A stretch of DNA of 36,369 nt from Pseudomonadota bacterium (GCA_023416515.1 JAEZHP010000041.1:1-36369), one strand, 5' to 3'. Positions 1 through 7,819 are shown, counted from the first letter of the stretch. Numbers and translations are program-made. The notes: generated from the letters alone by a model not told the origin.

Positions 1-51
1 CCCCCGCCCCCCCCCTCGCGCCGCCCGTCCCACCAAGGAAATCGGAAACAG

Positions 52-1470
52 TTAGGCGCGGCGGCCGTAGCGCGACGCCCAGCGGATCGCCGAGTCGCCG
101 GCATTGCCGCGAACGAAGCATTCGCCGCCCCGCGAGCGGATGCTGACGCACTGGGCGTTGGCGTCGGCGCGGCTGGTGAAGCCGGAGATAGCCACGCGAT
201 GGAACAGGCGGCCATTATGGTCGAAGGTCATCGTCACCGGCTGTTCGCTGGCGAGGCCGAAGCGGCGCTCAGCGTCCTGCCAGGCGCGCTCGGCATTGGC
301 CGCATTGCTGTAGGCGCCGATCTGGACGACGTAGCGGCCGCTGCCCGACCGGACCGGAGCGGCAACGCTCGGGGTCGACAGGGCTTCGACGATTCGGCCG
401 GAACGGCGAACCGGGCGCTGGGACACGGCCATCACGACCGGATCGGGACGCACCAGGGTCTCGGCCGCGGAGGCATATTGAACGCGCGCCGGAGCCTGCT
501 CGGCCTCGGGCGCCGGCGCAGGAAGCTGCACGGTACCATTGGACGCGACGCCCCACTCGGGCTGCTCGAGCTCGGCATAAGCCGGCGCCTCGACCGGGGT
601 CGCTGCGGGAACCGGCACGGCGACCGGGGCCGGCGCGGCGTCGGCGACCTGTTCGACCGGCGGAAGCACGATCGGCGCGGCTTCGGCCATCTGAACCGGG
701 GCCGAGACTGGTGCCGCCGGCGCGTTGAGCGCGAGCCGGACAGGCAGGCCCGAATCGGTCACCGGATTGACTCCGAGAACCGCGACGACCGGGTTGGCCG
801 AACCGGGCTGCGACGCCATCGAGGCCCATTCCGCCATGCGCTGGCTGAGCTCCGCGGCGGAAACGTCCTGCGACGCGATCATCCGGGCGCGCGACCAGTC
901 GCCGCCCAAGGCATATGCAAGTGCCAGATTCTGACGGACCCGAGCGGTCGCGTTCATCGAGCGAGCGACCGGTTCGAGGATCTCGACGGCGCGCTGCGGC
1001 GAACCGGCGAGCGCATAGGCAAGGCCGAGGTCGCTCGGCGAGGCCTGGCCCTGGAGCGCATCAAGCTGGGCAAGCGCGTCCTGCGAGCGGCCGTTGGCCA
1101 CCTGCATAAGCGCAAGAGCCATCGCAGCGCGCGGCCGCGACGGATCGAGAGCGAGGACGTCGCGATAAGTTGCCTCGGCCGATTCGAAGCGGCCCGAGCG
1201 CATGTAGATGTCGGCGAGAGTCAGCCGGTAACCGGCGTCACGCGGAGACAGCGCCACGGCCTGCTCCATCGCGGTCAAGGCGCTCCCAAGGTCGCCGCGC
1301 CCCAGTGCCTCGCCGGCTTCACGGGCGAACCGGCCCGCCTCGCCATCGACGCGCGACTGGCTTGCGAAAGCGGCCGACGAGCCGAAGCTTACACCTTGGA
1401 CCTGGCAGCCGACGACCGCCATGCTCAGCGCCACGCTGGACGCGGCGAATTTGAACGCGATGCTCTTCAT
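52..1470 (-). CDS. TPR and SPOR-domain lipoprotein
   Basis: The 472-residue product begins with a lipoprotein-type signal ending in VVGC (Cys22). TPR-like helical repeats follow (about residues 45-200, with the typical A..L...P....AL..LA.... spacing), then a long Ala/Pro-rich linker and a C-terminal SPOR domain (about residues 375-450, containing VQIGAYSNAANAERAW and FHRVAISGF). SPOR domains bind denuded glycan strands at the division septum. A lipoprotein of this form therefore probably works in the periplasm in cell division or peptidoglycan remodelling; that role is inferred. I chose the ATG at 1470 over a TTG at 1479 because a GAGG-type ribosome site lies just upstream and the signal peptide starts properly there. 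It lies downstream of a ribbon-helix-helix-like gene and a ParA-type gene on the same strand, 16 bases from the nearer one, and is likely co-transcribed with them. Confidence 0.85.
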   Translation of the reverse strand: MKSIAFKFAASSVALSMAVVGCQVQGVSFGSSAAFASQSRVDGEAGRFAREAGEALGRGDLGSALTAMEQAVALSPRDAGYRLTLADIYMRSGRFESAEATYRDVLALDPSRPRAAMALALMQVANGRSQDALAQLDALQGQASPSDLGLAYALAGSPQRAVEILEPVARSMNATARVRQNLALAYALGGDWSRARMIASQDVSAAELSQRMAEWASMASQPGSANPVVAVLGVNPVTDSGLPVRLALNAPAAPVSAPVQMAEAAPIVLPPVEQVADAAPAPVAVPVPAATPVEAPAYAELEQPEWGVASNGTVQLPAPAPEAEQAPARVQYASAAETLVRPDPVVMAVSQRPVRRSGRIVEALSTPSVAAPVRSGSGRYVVQIGAYSNAANAERAWQDAERRFGLASEQPVTMTFDHNGRLFHRVAISGFTSRADANAQCVSIRSRGGECFVRGNAGDSAIRWASRYGRRA

Positions 1471-1486
1471 GCCCCTCAACTCCGGT

Positions 1487-2116
1487 TCAGCTTCGCTTGG
1501 CGCTCGGCAGTTGCTCCGCGAGAGTGCCGACTTCCGGCAGCGACTCTATGAATTGATCGAGTGCCGCGGTGACGAGCTGCTGGGCGGAACGGCCGGTGAC
1601 CGCCGTCGCCAGCCGCAGCCGCAGGTGCCGCGACGAGTCGAGACGAAGTGTGAAGGCGGCCTTGCGAACGTCGGCCTGGATCTGCGCCTTCGCGGCTGCC
1701 TTGGCCCGCGGCTGGGCCGGACGCTTGGGCATTCGTACGATCTCGGCGGGCGGCTCTACCGCAACCAGTTCCTCGACCGCTTCTTCCTCGGCCTGCGGGA
1801 ACTGATCAGCGAGCGCTCGCTGCTGCTCGACAACCGGCGCCACCGGCTGAGGCTCCTCGATCGCAGTCGGCTCGTGCTGCTCGTCGGCCCACGCCGGCGC
1901 CTGCTGCTCCTCCTGCGCCACCCTGGGCGCGGGAGTGAGAGCGGAGATCGAGCTTGGGACATGTTCGGACGGCGCTTCGGCGCCGTAACCCATGTCGTTC
2001 CAGCCGAGATCGTCGAGCATCGCGCCCGTGATATGGCGCGGACGCATGGCCGGCTTGGCCCCGCCCTTGCGAGCGAGCAGACTTCCGGAAAGTGACGCGT
2101 ACCTGGACTCAGTCAT
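1487..2116 (-). CDS. Ribbon-helix-helix-like protein linked to ParA-type ATPase
   Basis: The 209-residue protein has a polar N-terminus, a low-complexity Glu/Pro/Ala/Gln-rich middle (about residues 60-130), a basic stretch (KRPAQPRAKAAAKAQ), and a C-terminal segment (about 150-195) reading AAFTLRLDSSRHLRLRLA then a helix pair with GRSAQQLVTAALDQFI. A beta-strand followed by two helices is the pattern of a ribbon-helix-helix DNA-binding fold, so a DNA- or partner-binding role beside the neighbouring ParA-type ATPase is plausible. It starts 12 bases after the ParA gene, with a GGAG-type ribosome site. I do not recognise a named family. The fold is an inference from pattern, and the disordered middle could simply be a spacer. 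Confidence 0.75.
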   Translation of the reverse strand: MTESRYASLSGSLLARKGGAKPAMRPRHITGAMLDDLGWNDMGYGAEAPSEHVPSSISALTPAPRVAQEEQQAPAWADEQHEPTAIEEPQPVAPVVEQQRALADQFPQAEEEAVEELVAVEPPAEIVRMPKRPAQPRAKAAAKAQIQADVRKAAFTLRLDSSRHLRLRLATAVTGRSAQQLVTAALDQFIESLPEVGTLAEQLPSAKRS

Positions 2117-2128
2117 GAACGCCGCTCC

Positions 2129-2851
2129 TTACTGGCCGACCACGCGGCGGCCGAAGCCGCCGGTCGCGCCCGCTCGGGGCATTGCGGCAGGGGCGACTTG
2201 CCCCGGGGCGGCGAACACGGTCCGTCGGAAATTCCGCTCGAGCCGGTCGCTGATATAAGCCCACAGCTCCTCGACCTCGCGGGCCGACTTGCCGTTGGGA
2301 TCGGTCTCCATGACCGTTCGGCCGTCGATCATCGACGCCGCGAAATCGGTGCGGTGATGGAGAGTCACGGGAGCCACGGTGCCGTGCTGCGAAAGCGCGA
2401 TCGCGGCCTCGAAAGTGATCTTGGCCTTGGGCGTCGCGGCGTTGACGACGAAGATGAGCGGCTTTCCGGCGCGCTCGCAAATATCGACCGTGGCGCCGAC
2501 GGCGCGAAGATCGTGCGGCGACGGCCGCGTCGGGATGACGATCAGCTCGGCCACCTGGATGACGCTCTGGATCGCCATGGTGATGGCCGGCGGGGTGTCG
2601 ATCACCGCAAGCTTGAAGCCCTGCTGACGGAGCACCTCGAGGTCGGCGGCGAGTCGAGCGACCGTGGTCTGCGCGAACGCGGGCATCTCGTCCTCACGCT
2701 CGTTCCACCAGTCGGCGAGCGAGCCCTGCGGGTCGATGTCGATAAGGCAGACAGGGCCGGCGCCGGAGCGCTGCGCCTGCACTGCAAGGTGACCGGACAA
2801 GGTGGTCTTGCCGGATCCGCCCTTCTGCGATGATAAAGCGAGAACGCGCAT
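2129..2851 (-). CDS. ParA/MinD-family ATPase (orphan)
   Basis: The 240-residue P-loop ATPase begins MRVLALSSQKGGSGKTT, the deviant Walker A motif (KGGxGKTT) of the ParA/MinD/Soj family. The IDIDPQGS and VIDTPPA segments are the Walker A' and B regions. Such proteins form ATP-dependent dimers that position chromosomes, plasmids, chemoreceptors or division machinery. No ParB gene is adjacent. Instead the gene precedes a ribbon-helix-helix-like protein and a SPOR lipoprotein, which suggests a dedicated positioning system rather than chromosome segregation; that is inference. The internal ATG at 2851 was chosen because GAGGGA lies just upstream and the family N-terminus begins there. The longer open frame up to 2953 would add an implausible arginine-rich leader. 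Confidence 0.9.
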   Translation of the reverse strand: MRVLALSSQKGGSGKTTLSGHLAVQAQRSGAGPVCLIDIDPQGSLADWWNEREDEMPAFAQTTVARLAADLEVLRQQGFKLAVIDTPPAITMAIQSVIQVAELIVIPTRPSPHDLRAVGATVDICERAGKPLIFVVNAATPKAKITFEAAIALSQHGTVAPVTLHHRTDFAASMIDGRTVMETDPNGKSAREVEELWAYISDRLERNFRRTVFAAPGQVAPAAMPRAGATGGFGRRVVGQ

Positions 2852-2944
2852 CAATATCCCTCGGCTGGCAATGCTCGAGGGCCGGAATGCACTCCGCCGC
2901 CCTAAAATCCGGTTAACTCTGACGGCAAGGATTCCGCATGGGAA

Positions 2945-2973
2945 TGACGTCACGACGCCGCCCGGTGACGTCA
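2945..2973. promoter_or_regulatory. Paired TGACGTCA palindromes (candidate operator)
   Basis: Two identical perfect 8-base palindromes TGACGTCA lie at 2945-2952 and 2966-2973, 21 bases apart, which is two DNA turns. They sit in the 201-base divergent region between the ParA-type gene and the Sel1-SPOR gene. Spacing on one face of the helix is typical of a cooperative dimeric regulator. I cannot name the regulator. The rest of the region (2852-3052) shows no other element I can support. Confidence 0.4.
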
Positions 2974-3052
2974 GATTTGTGCTAACAGGGGTTTAACCAT
3001 TCCCGCGTAACTGTCGGTGTTCGAACGATCTTGAGGCGAAAGGTTTCGCACG

Positions 3053-4102
3053 ATGACCCGCATGCACTGGCTTTTTGGAGCGACTGCCCTCCTCGCCCTC
3101 ACCGGCGCCGGGACGGCCGCCGCCGACGTGCCGGCTGGGATCGCCGCCTGGCAGGCCGGCGACTATGCCCGAGCGGTCGCCGAGTGGCGCCCGCTTGCGC
3201 AGGCCGGTGACGCCGACGCGCAGTTCAACCTCGGCCAGGCCTATCGTCTCGGCCGCGGAGTGCCGCAGGACATGACCCTGGCCGAGCAATGGTTCGAGCG
3301 CGCCGCGCGCCAGCGCCACGACCAGGCGGGCGCGAATCTCGGCCTGCTGCTGTTCCAGAACGGGCGCGCCCGCGAGGCGATGCCATGGATCCAGGCCGCT
3401 GCCCTGCGCGGCGATCCGCGCGCTCAATATGTGTTCGGGACCGCGCTGTTCAACGGCGACGTCGTTCGGCGCGACATGCCCCGCGCTTATGCTTTGATGA
3501 GCCGAGCAGCCGCCCAGGGCTTCCCCCAGGCGGTCGAGCAGCTGCGGCAGATGGAGCCCTATTTGAGTACGGAGGACCGCCAGCGCGGAACCGCTCTCGC
3601 AGCGGAAATGGGCGGCGCCCAGCCGCCTCGCCAGATGGCCGCGGTCGAGCCTCCGCCGGCTCCGGTGCCTGTGATCATGCCGCGTCCTGTTCCCGGCTCA
3701 GGCGCCGGGGTCAGCTATTCGCCGCCTGGCGCCAATCCGGCGCCGCCGCGTGCGCGCCCGGACCGCCCGGTCGAGCAGCCGGCGGCTCCTCCCGTGGAAC
3801 GCCCGCGCCAGCATCACGCCGATTCGGCCCCGTCTCGCCCCGCTCCGACGCCGCCACCCGTGGCCGCAAGCGGCCGCTGGCGGGTCCAGCTCGGCGCGTT
3901 CAGCAGCGCCGCCAATGCGCGCCGCCAGTGGGATTCGGTGAGCCGGCGGGTCGGAGCGGTCGGTGCCCTCGATCCGGTCTATGTGCCGGCCGGCGCCCTC
4001 ACCCGCCTCCGCGCCGGTCCGCTCGCGAGCCGGGCCGCCGCCGACCGGATCTGCGCCGCGGTTCGTGCGGCCGGCCAGGACTGCATCCCCGTCGCTCCTT
4101 GA
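3053..4102 (+). CDS. Sel1-repeat and SPOR-domain periplasmic protein
   Basis: The 349-residue protein has a cleavable signal peptide (hydrophobic residues 5-22, likely cut after TAAA). Sel1-like repeats of about 36 residues follow (about 25-175; AQFNLGQAYRLGRGVPQD and AQYVFGTALFNGDVVRRD are clear units). Next come a Pro-rich linker (about 195-280) and a C-terminal SPOR domain (about 283-349; WRVQLGAFSSAANARRQW). The architecture mirrors that of the TPR-SPOR lipoprotein at the left end: a repeat scaffold joined by a flexible linker to a septal peptidoglycan-binding domain. It is transcribed divergently from the ParA-type gene and is expected to act in the periplasm at the division site. The ATG at 3053 has an AGGCGAAAGG stretch upstream. 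Confidence 0.87.
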   Translation: MTRMHWLFGATALLALTGAGTAAADVPAGIAAWQAGDYARAVAEWRPLAQAGDADAQFNLGQAYRLGRGVPQDMTLAEQWFERAARQRHDQAGANLGLLLFQNGRAREAMPWIQAAALRGDPRAQYVFGTALFNGDVVRRDMPRAYALMSRAAAQGFPQAVEQLRQMEPYLSTEDRQRGTALAAEMGGAQPPRQMAAVEPPPAPVPVIMPRPVPGSGAGVSYSPPGANPAPPRARPDRPVEQPAAPPVERPRQHHADSAPSRPAPTPPPVAASGRWRVQLGAFSSAANARRQWDSVSRRVGAVGALDPVYVPAGALTRLRAGPLASRAAADRICAAVRAAGQDCIPVAP

Positions 4103-4167
4103 CCGGCCCCATTTAACCATTTGTTTTTGGACGGGACGTTAGGCCTTCCTCAGGGGAGGCCTCAGTA

Positions 4168-4488
4168 ATGAAGCAGGAAGCAAGGCGGACGAGTCCGATG
4201 GCGACGCGCTGGCGCCAGCGCCGAATGTGCGTGCTCGTCGCCGGCACCGCCCCTGCCCCCGCCGCGATTCGCGACATCTCCGCGCGCGGCGCTTTCCTCG
4301 AGACCAACCAGAAGCCTCCGCTCGGAAGCCAGGTCGAGCTTCGCCACCCCGAGGCCGGGACCATCGCCGCGGAAGTAAGCGCGGTCGCGCTCGACGGCAT
4401 CGGTGTCGCCTTCGCGTGCGACGTCGCCTCGATGGCTTTCGCGCTCGCCGCAATCGCCTCCGACATGAGCCACCCGGCGAAGGCCTAG
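4168..4488 (+). CDS. PilZ-domain protein
   Basis: This is a 106-residue single-domain protein. The core reads RDISARGAFLE (about 35-45), matching the (D/N)xSxxG half of the PilZ cyclic-di-GMP-binding signature, followed by alternating beta-strands (VELRHPEAG, EVSAVALDGIGVAFAC). An Arg-rich N-terminus (RWRQRR) could supply the RxxxR half. Proteins of this size in sphingomonads are usual stand-alone PilZ domains. Whether this one binds c-di-GMP is uncertain because the spacing of the arginine motif is not canonical. The stop codon overlaps that of serB on the other strand by four bases. The ATG is preceded by CAGGGGAGG about 15 bases away. Confidence 0.75.
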   Translation: MKQEARRTSPMATRWRQRRMCVLVAGTAPAPAAIRDISARGAFLETNQKPPLGSQVELRHPEAGTIAAEVSAVALDGIGVAFACDVASMAFALAAIASDMSHPAKA

Positions 4489-5348
4489 GCCGTCACCCAC
4501 TGCGAGCGCGGGATGCCCTGCGCGTAAAGAAGCGCGGTGAGGTCGTTGTGGACAACCCGCGCATCGGCAGCAGCAGCCGCCGCCGGCTTGGCGTGATAGG
4601 CAACGCCGAGACCTGCGGCCTCGATCATCGGAATGTCGTTGGCGCCGTCGCCGACTGCCATCGTCTCCGCGCGGTCGAGGCCGAGCTCGCCCATGGCCTT
4701 GATCAGCGACTCGCGCTTTGCTGCCGCTCCGACGATCGGGCGGCGCACCTTGCCGGTCAGACGTCCCGCCTCGATCAGAAGCTCGTTGGCGAGGGCGCGG
4801 TTGAAGCCGAGCTCTTCGGCGACCGGCTCGGCGAAGCGGGTGAAGCCGCCGGAGACGAGAAGACAGGTCGCTCCCTGCGCCCGCATGGTTCTGACGAGGG
4901 TCTTGGCGCCTGGAGTGAGCTTCACGCGCTCCTCGCGGCAGCGGTCGATGACATCGCCGTCCAGGCCCGAGAGCAAAGCCACCCGCGCGTCGAGCGCCGC
5001 TTCGAAGTCGAGCTCGCCCTGCATCGCCCGCTCGGTGATCTCGGCGACCTCGGCCTTGAGCCCGGCATAGTCCGCGAGCTCGTCGATGCACTCGACGGTG
5101 ATCATCGTCGAATCCATGTCGGCGACGAGCAAGCGCTTGCGCCGATGCGCCTCGGGCTGAACCACGATATCGACGTTGGGAAGCGCCTCGCGGAGCGAGG
5201 CTTCGGCGCCGCCGGGTTCGGATAAGAAGAAGTCGTAGGCGCTTCCCGGCTCGATCCACGCACCGGCAGAGTCTCGAAGCACGGCCGCCGCCGCCGAAAT
5301 GTCGCTCTCGCTCAGCCGATCGGCTGCTATCAGCGTCGCGATGAACAA
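4485..5348 (-). CDS. serB: Phosphoserine phosphatase
   Basis: This 287-residue haloacid dehalogenase-family enzyme releases serine from O-phosphoserine, the last step of serine synthesis in the cytoplasm. The nucleophile motif DMDST is at about 77-81 (Asp77 nucleophile, Asp79 acid/base). The SGGF motif for phosphate follows near the middle, and GDGANDIPMI (motif IV, magnesium) lies toward the C-terminus. The N-terminal ~70 residues form the usual SerB extension. No ATG fits: the frame opens from TTG at 5348 (MFIATLIAADRL, the expected family start), preceded by an AAGGG ribosome site. This start overlaps the divergent miaA start by eight bases. An upstream TTG at 5456 would reach 116 bases into miaA and is unlikely. 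Confidence 0.92.
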   Translation of the reverse strand: MFIATLIAADRLSESDISAAAAVLRDSAGAWIEPGSAYDFFLSEPGGAEASLREALPNVDIVVQPEAHRRKRLLVADMDSTMITVECIDELADYAGLKAEVAEITERAMQGELDFEAALDARVALLSGLDGDVIDRCREERVKLTPGAKTLVRTMRAQGATCLLVSGGFTRFAEPVAEELGFNRALANELLIEAGRLTGKVRRPIVGAAAKRESLIKAMGELGLDRAETMAVGDGANDIPMIEAAGLGVAYHAKPAAAAAADARVVHNDLTALLYAQGIPRSQWVTA

Positions 5349-6282
5349 ATCAGACCCTTCCCTGCCGCCGCTGGCGCTTATTGCGGGGCCGACGGCAAGC
5401 GGCAAGTCGGCGCTCGCCGTGGCGTTGGCCGAGCGGACCGGCGGAGTCGTGATCAACGCGGACAGCGCCCAGGTCTATCGCGACCTGCGCGTCGTCAGCG
5501 CCCGGCCGAGCCCGGAAGACGAAAGACGCGCCACGCATCGCCTCTATGGCTATCGCGTCGGCGCGGACGCCTGCTCTGCGGCCGACTGGGCCGCGGACGC
5601 CAGGAGCGAGATTGCGGCCGCCCATTCCGAGGGAAGGCTGCCGATCCTCGCGGGGGGAACGGGACTCTACATTCGTACCTTGCTGGACGGAATCGCGCCG
5701 GTGCCCGACATCGACCCCGAGGTGCGTGCCGGAGTGCGCGCCATGCCGACCGAGCAGGCTTATGCGGCACTGGAGGGCGAGGACCCGGACGCGGCGGCAA
5801 GGCTTCGTCCGAGCGACACCACCCGAATTGCCCGGGCGCTGGAGGTCGTACGGTCCAGCGGCCGCCCCCTTGGGGGCTGGCAGCAAGAGAGGGTCGGCGG
5901 GATCGGCGGCCTGATCGATCTGCGCCCGCTGATCCTGCTCGGCCCGCGCGACTGGCTCTATGCGCGCTGCGACGCCCGTTTCGAGATGATGCTGGGGGCG
6001 GAAGGCCTCGCCGAGATCGAGGCGCTGCTCGCGCGCGACCTTTCCCCCGCCCTCCCCGTCATGCGCGCGATCGGAGTGCGTGAAATCGCGGCCTATTTGC
6101 GCGGCGAGACCAGTCGCGACGAAGTGCTCGCTGCCGGCCGCCAGGCGACCCGCAACTATGCCAAGCGCCAATATACCTGGTTCCGCCACCAGCCACCGGC
6201 GGACTGGCCTCGCTTCACGGATGCGCTCGATTGCGGCGCCATGGCCGATGCCCTAGCGCTCCTGCAGCGCGGGAGGGCGTGA
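5341..6282 (+). CDS. miaA: tRNA dimethylallyltransferase
   Basis: The 313-residue enzyme transfers dimethylallyl from DMAPP to N6 of A37 in tRNAs that read UNN codons. The N-terminal P-loop is at about 15-23 (AGPTASGKS). DSAQVYRDL follows, a segment that in this family contacts the substrate, and GGTGLYIRTLLDGI is the family signature. QATRNYAKRQYTWFR near the C-terminus is the conserved basic tRNA-binding segment. Length is normal. The ATG at 5341 gives the standard N-terminus; the alternative upstream ATG at 5299 would lengthen the overlap with serB. The downstream reductoisomerase gene starts within the stop codon (TGATG), indicating translational coupling. Confidence 0.95.
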   Translation: MNKSDPSLPPLALIAGPTASGKSALAVALAERTGGVVINADSAQVYRDLRVVSARPSPEDERRATHRLYGYRVGADACSAADWAADARSEIAAAHSEGRLPILAGGTGLYIRTLLDGIAPVPDIDPEVRAGVRAMPTEQAYAALEGEDPDAAARLRPSDTTRIARALEVVRSSGRPLGGWQQERVGGIGGLIDLRPLILLGPRDWLYARCDARFEMMLGAEGLAEIEALLARDLSPALPVMRAIGVREIAAYLRGETSRDEVLAAGRQATRNYAKRQYTWFRHQPPADWPRFTDALDCGAMADALALLQRGRA

Positions 6283-7262
6283 TGAAGGTTTTCCGGGACG
6301 ACGACATCGATCTGGCGCTGATTCGCGGCCGGCGGGTGGCGATCGTTGGCTATGGCAATCAGGGCTGCGCTCAGGCGCTAAACCTCAGGGACAGCGGCGT
6401 CGCCGAGCTTCGGGTCGCACTGGCCGAGGGGTCGAAGAGCCGCGAGCGGGTCGCCGCAGACGGCCTTGTCGCCGCCGAGGTCGCCGAGGCCGCAGCCTGG
6501 GCGGACGTCATGATGATTCTCGCTCCCGACGAGAGCCAGGCGGACATCTACCGCGAGTCCATCGCTCCGCACCTTCGCGAAGGCGCGGCCCTCGGCTTCT
6601 CGCACGGCCTCGCAATCCGCTTCGGACTGATCGAGCCGCGCGCCGACCTCGACATCTTCCTGGTCGCGCCCAAGGGCCCTGGGACTGCCCTTCGCCAGCT
6701 CTATACCGAAGGGCGCGGAATGGTGGCGCTGTTCGCGGTCCATCAGGACTCGACCGGCGACGCCGAAGCGCTCGCTCTCTCCTACGCCGGGGCGATCGGA
6801 AGCGGCCGCGCCGGGATTCTCGCGAGCAGCTTCGCCGAGGAATGCGAGGCCGACCTGTTCAATGAGCAGGCGGTGCTGTGGGGAGCGATCCCGGAGCTGA
6901 TCCAGGCCGGCTTCGACACGCTCGTGGAGGCTGGCTTCTCTCCGGAAGTCGCCTATTTCGAATGCCTCACCGAAGTGAAGCTTCTCGCCGACCTAATCTA
7001 CGAGCGCGGCATCGCCGGAATGCGCGAGGCGATCTCGACCACCGCCCGGTTCGGCGCGATGGAAGGCGGCCCGCGCATCGTCACCGACGAGACCCGAGCC
7101 GAGATGCGCCGGATCCTGGCCGAGGTGCGCGAGGGAAAGTTCACCCGCAAATTCGTCGCCGAGGCAAGTCGGGGCCATGCGCGAATGGAGGCCTGGACCG
7201 AGGCCGCCAAGGCTCACCCGATCGAACGGGCCCGGGCGGAGGTCAAGAAGCTCGGCGCCTAG
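6282..7262 (+). CDS. ilvC: Divergent ketol-acid reductoisomerase
   Basis: The 326-residue class I KARI-like protein would convert acetolactate or acetohydroxybutyrate to dihydroxy acids in valine/isoleucine synthesis, with NAD(P)H and Mg2+. Visible are the Rossmann motif GYGNQG (about 22-27), the catalytic-His region FSHGL, the metal-ligand motifs ECEADLFNEQ (Asp, Glu) and FECLTEVKL (two Glu), and the closing IVTDETRAEM. Several positions differ from standard IlvC: GSQGHAHA is GNQGCAQA, the Arg in the nucleotide-phosphate loop is replaced (VALAEGSKS), and PKGPGH is PKGPGT. No ilvB or ilvN lies beside it. It is translationally coupled to miaA. It is probably still an active reductoisomerase, or a paralogue with altered cofactor or substrate use. 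Gene symbol given by family only. Confidence 0.82.
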   Translation: MKVFRDDDIDLALIRGRRVAIVGYGNQGCAQALNLRDSGVAELRVALAEGSKSRERVAADGLVAAEVAEAAAWADVMMILAPDESQADIYRESIAPHLREGAALGFSHGLAIRFGLIEPRADLDIFLVAPKGPGTALRQLYTEGRGMVALFAVHQDSTGDAEALALSYAGAIGSGRAGILASSFAEECEADLFNEQAVLWGAIPELIQAGFDTLVEAGFSPEVAYFECLTEVKLLADLIYERGIAGMREAISTTARFGAMEGGPRIVTDETRAEMRRILAEVREGKFTRKFVAEASRGHARMEAWTEAAKAHPIERARAEVKKLGA

Positions 7263-7666
7263 GCTGCCTTCGTGTGAAGGCGCGCGAAACCGCTGAACTG
7301 GGCGCGCAGGTTCGGGTCGGCGATGTTCGCCGTCAATTGCTCGACCAGCGCGACCAGGTCGCCCTCCGCCGCCGCGTGGCCTTCGTAGAAAGCCATCGAC
7401 CATTGGCCGAACGCCCGCTCCTCGATCGGCTTCGTCGCGAGCGACACGAAGGCGAAGTGGCGCGGATCGTTCTGGATCCGGGCGTAGGTGGCGAGGACGG
7501 CCTGGTCGGGCCCCTCCAGCACCTGAAGGAACCTCTTGCCGCCCGAAACGAGAAGCCCGGTGACCCCGCAGCGCTGATTGTTGCGGCGCGAGGCGGCGAG
7601 GATGTCGTCGAGCAGCGCCCGATCGACCGGCTGGCGCGAGGTGCTGATATAAGCGAGCTGAAGCAT
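7259..7666 (-). CDS. BLUF-domain blue-light photoreceptor
   Basis: This 135-residue stand-alone BLUF protein would bind FAD and sense blue light. The key residues are present: Tyr6 (LAYIS), Asn30 (RRNN), Gln48 in RFLQVLEG, and Trp89/Met91 in QWSMAF. The FAD-facing beta-sheet and the terminal capping helices (about 100-135) fit short BLUF proteins that signal by changing a partner protein. No effector domain is fused and no EAL or cyclase gene is adjacent, so the output is unknown. Its stop codon overlaps that of the reductoisomerase gene by four bases (convergent). The ATG at 7666 is preceded on the minus strand by an Ala/Arg-codon-rich stretch without a strong ribosome site. Confidence 0.9.
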   Translation of the reverse strand: MLQLAYISTSRQPVDRALLDDILAASRRNNQRCGVTGLLVSGGKRFLQVLEGPDQAVLATYARIQNDPRHFAFVSLATKPIEERAFGQWSMAFYEGHAAAEGDLVALVEQLTANIADPNLRAQFSGFARLHTKAA

Positions 7667-7725
7667 GAGACGGCGAGTCCTTTCGCAGCTGCGCTAGCCG
7701 CGAAGCACCAAAATTTGCTTAAGTG

Positions 7726-7803
7726 TCACTTCCGCCCGAACAGTTTCTCGACGTCGTTGAGGGCAAGCTTCACCCAGGTGGGTGCACGATAGCAAGGGTG
7801 GCC
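7726..7803 (-). pseudogene. Detached duplicate of the mutL 3' end
   Basis: These 78 bases encode GHPCYRAPTWVKLALNDVEKLFGRK and a stop, closely matching the last residues of the intact mutL just upstream (GQCNHGRPTWVKLSMSDVEKLFGRR). The DNA matches best over the last ~54 bases (PTWVKL onward), at roughly 75-80 percent by eye. The metal-binding Cys-Asn-His-Gly of the true MutL end is disrupted here. It has no mutL sequence upstream; the DUF7660-type gene lies between the two copies. It is best read as a remnant left when DNA carrying the neighbouring gene and a different mutL end entered this locus. An open frame through it to 7944 is not a credible gene. Confidence 0.8.
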
Positions 7804-7819
7804 CAAGACGAGCACTCGA

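Noticed and set aside
1..51. C-rich run at the window start as a structural element
   Set aside because: Too short and at the edge; nothing can be supported beyond the base composition.
199..1551. Plus-strand 450-codon open frame opposite the TPR-SPOR gene
   Set aside because: It is the antisense of a well-supported gene; its product is Arg/Gly/His-rich with no domain, a typical shadow in high-GC DNA.
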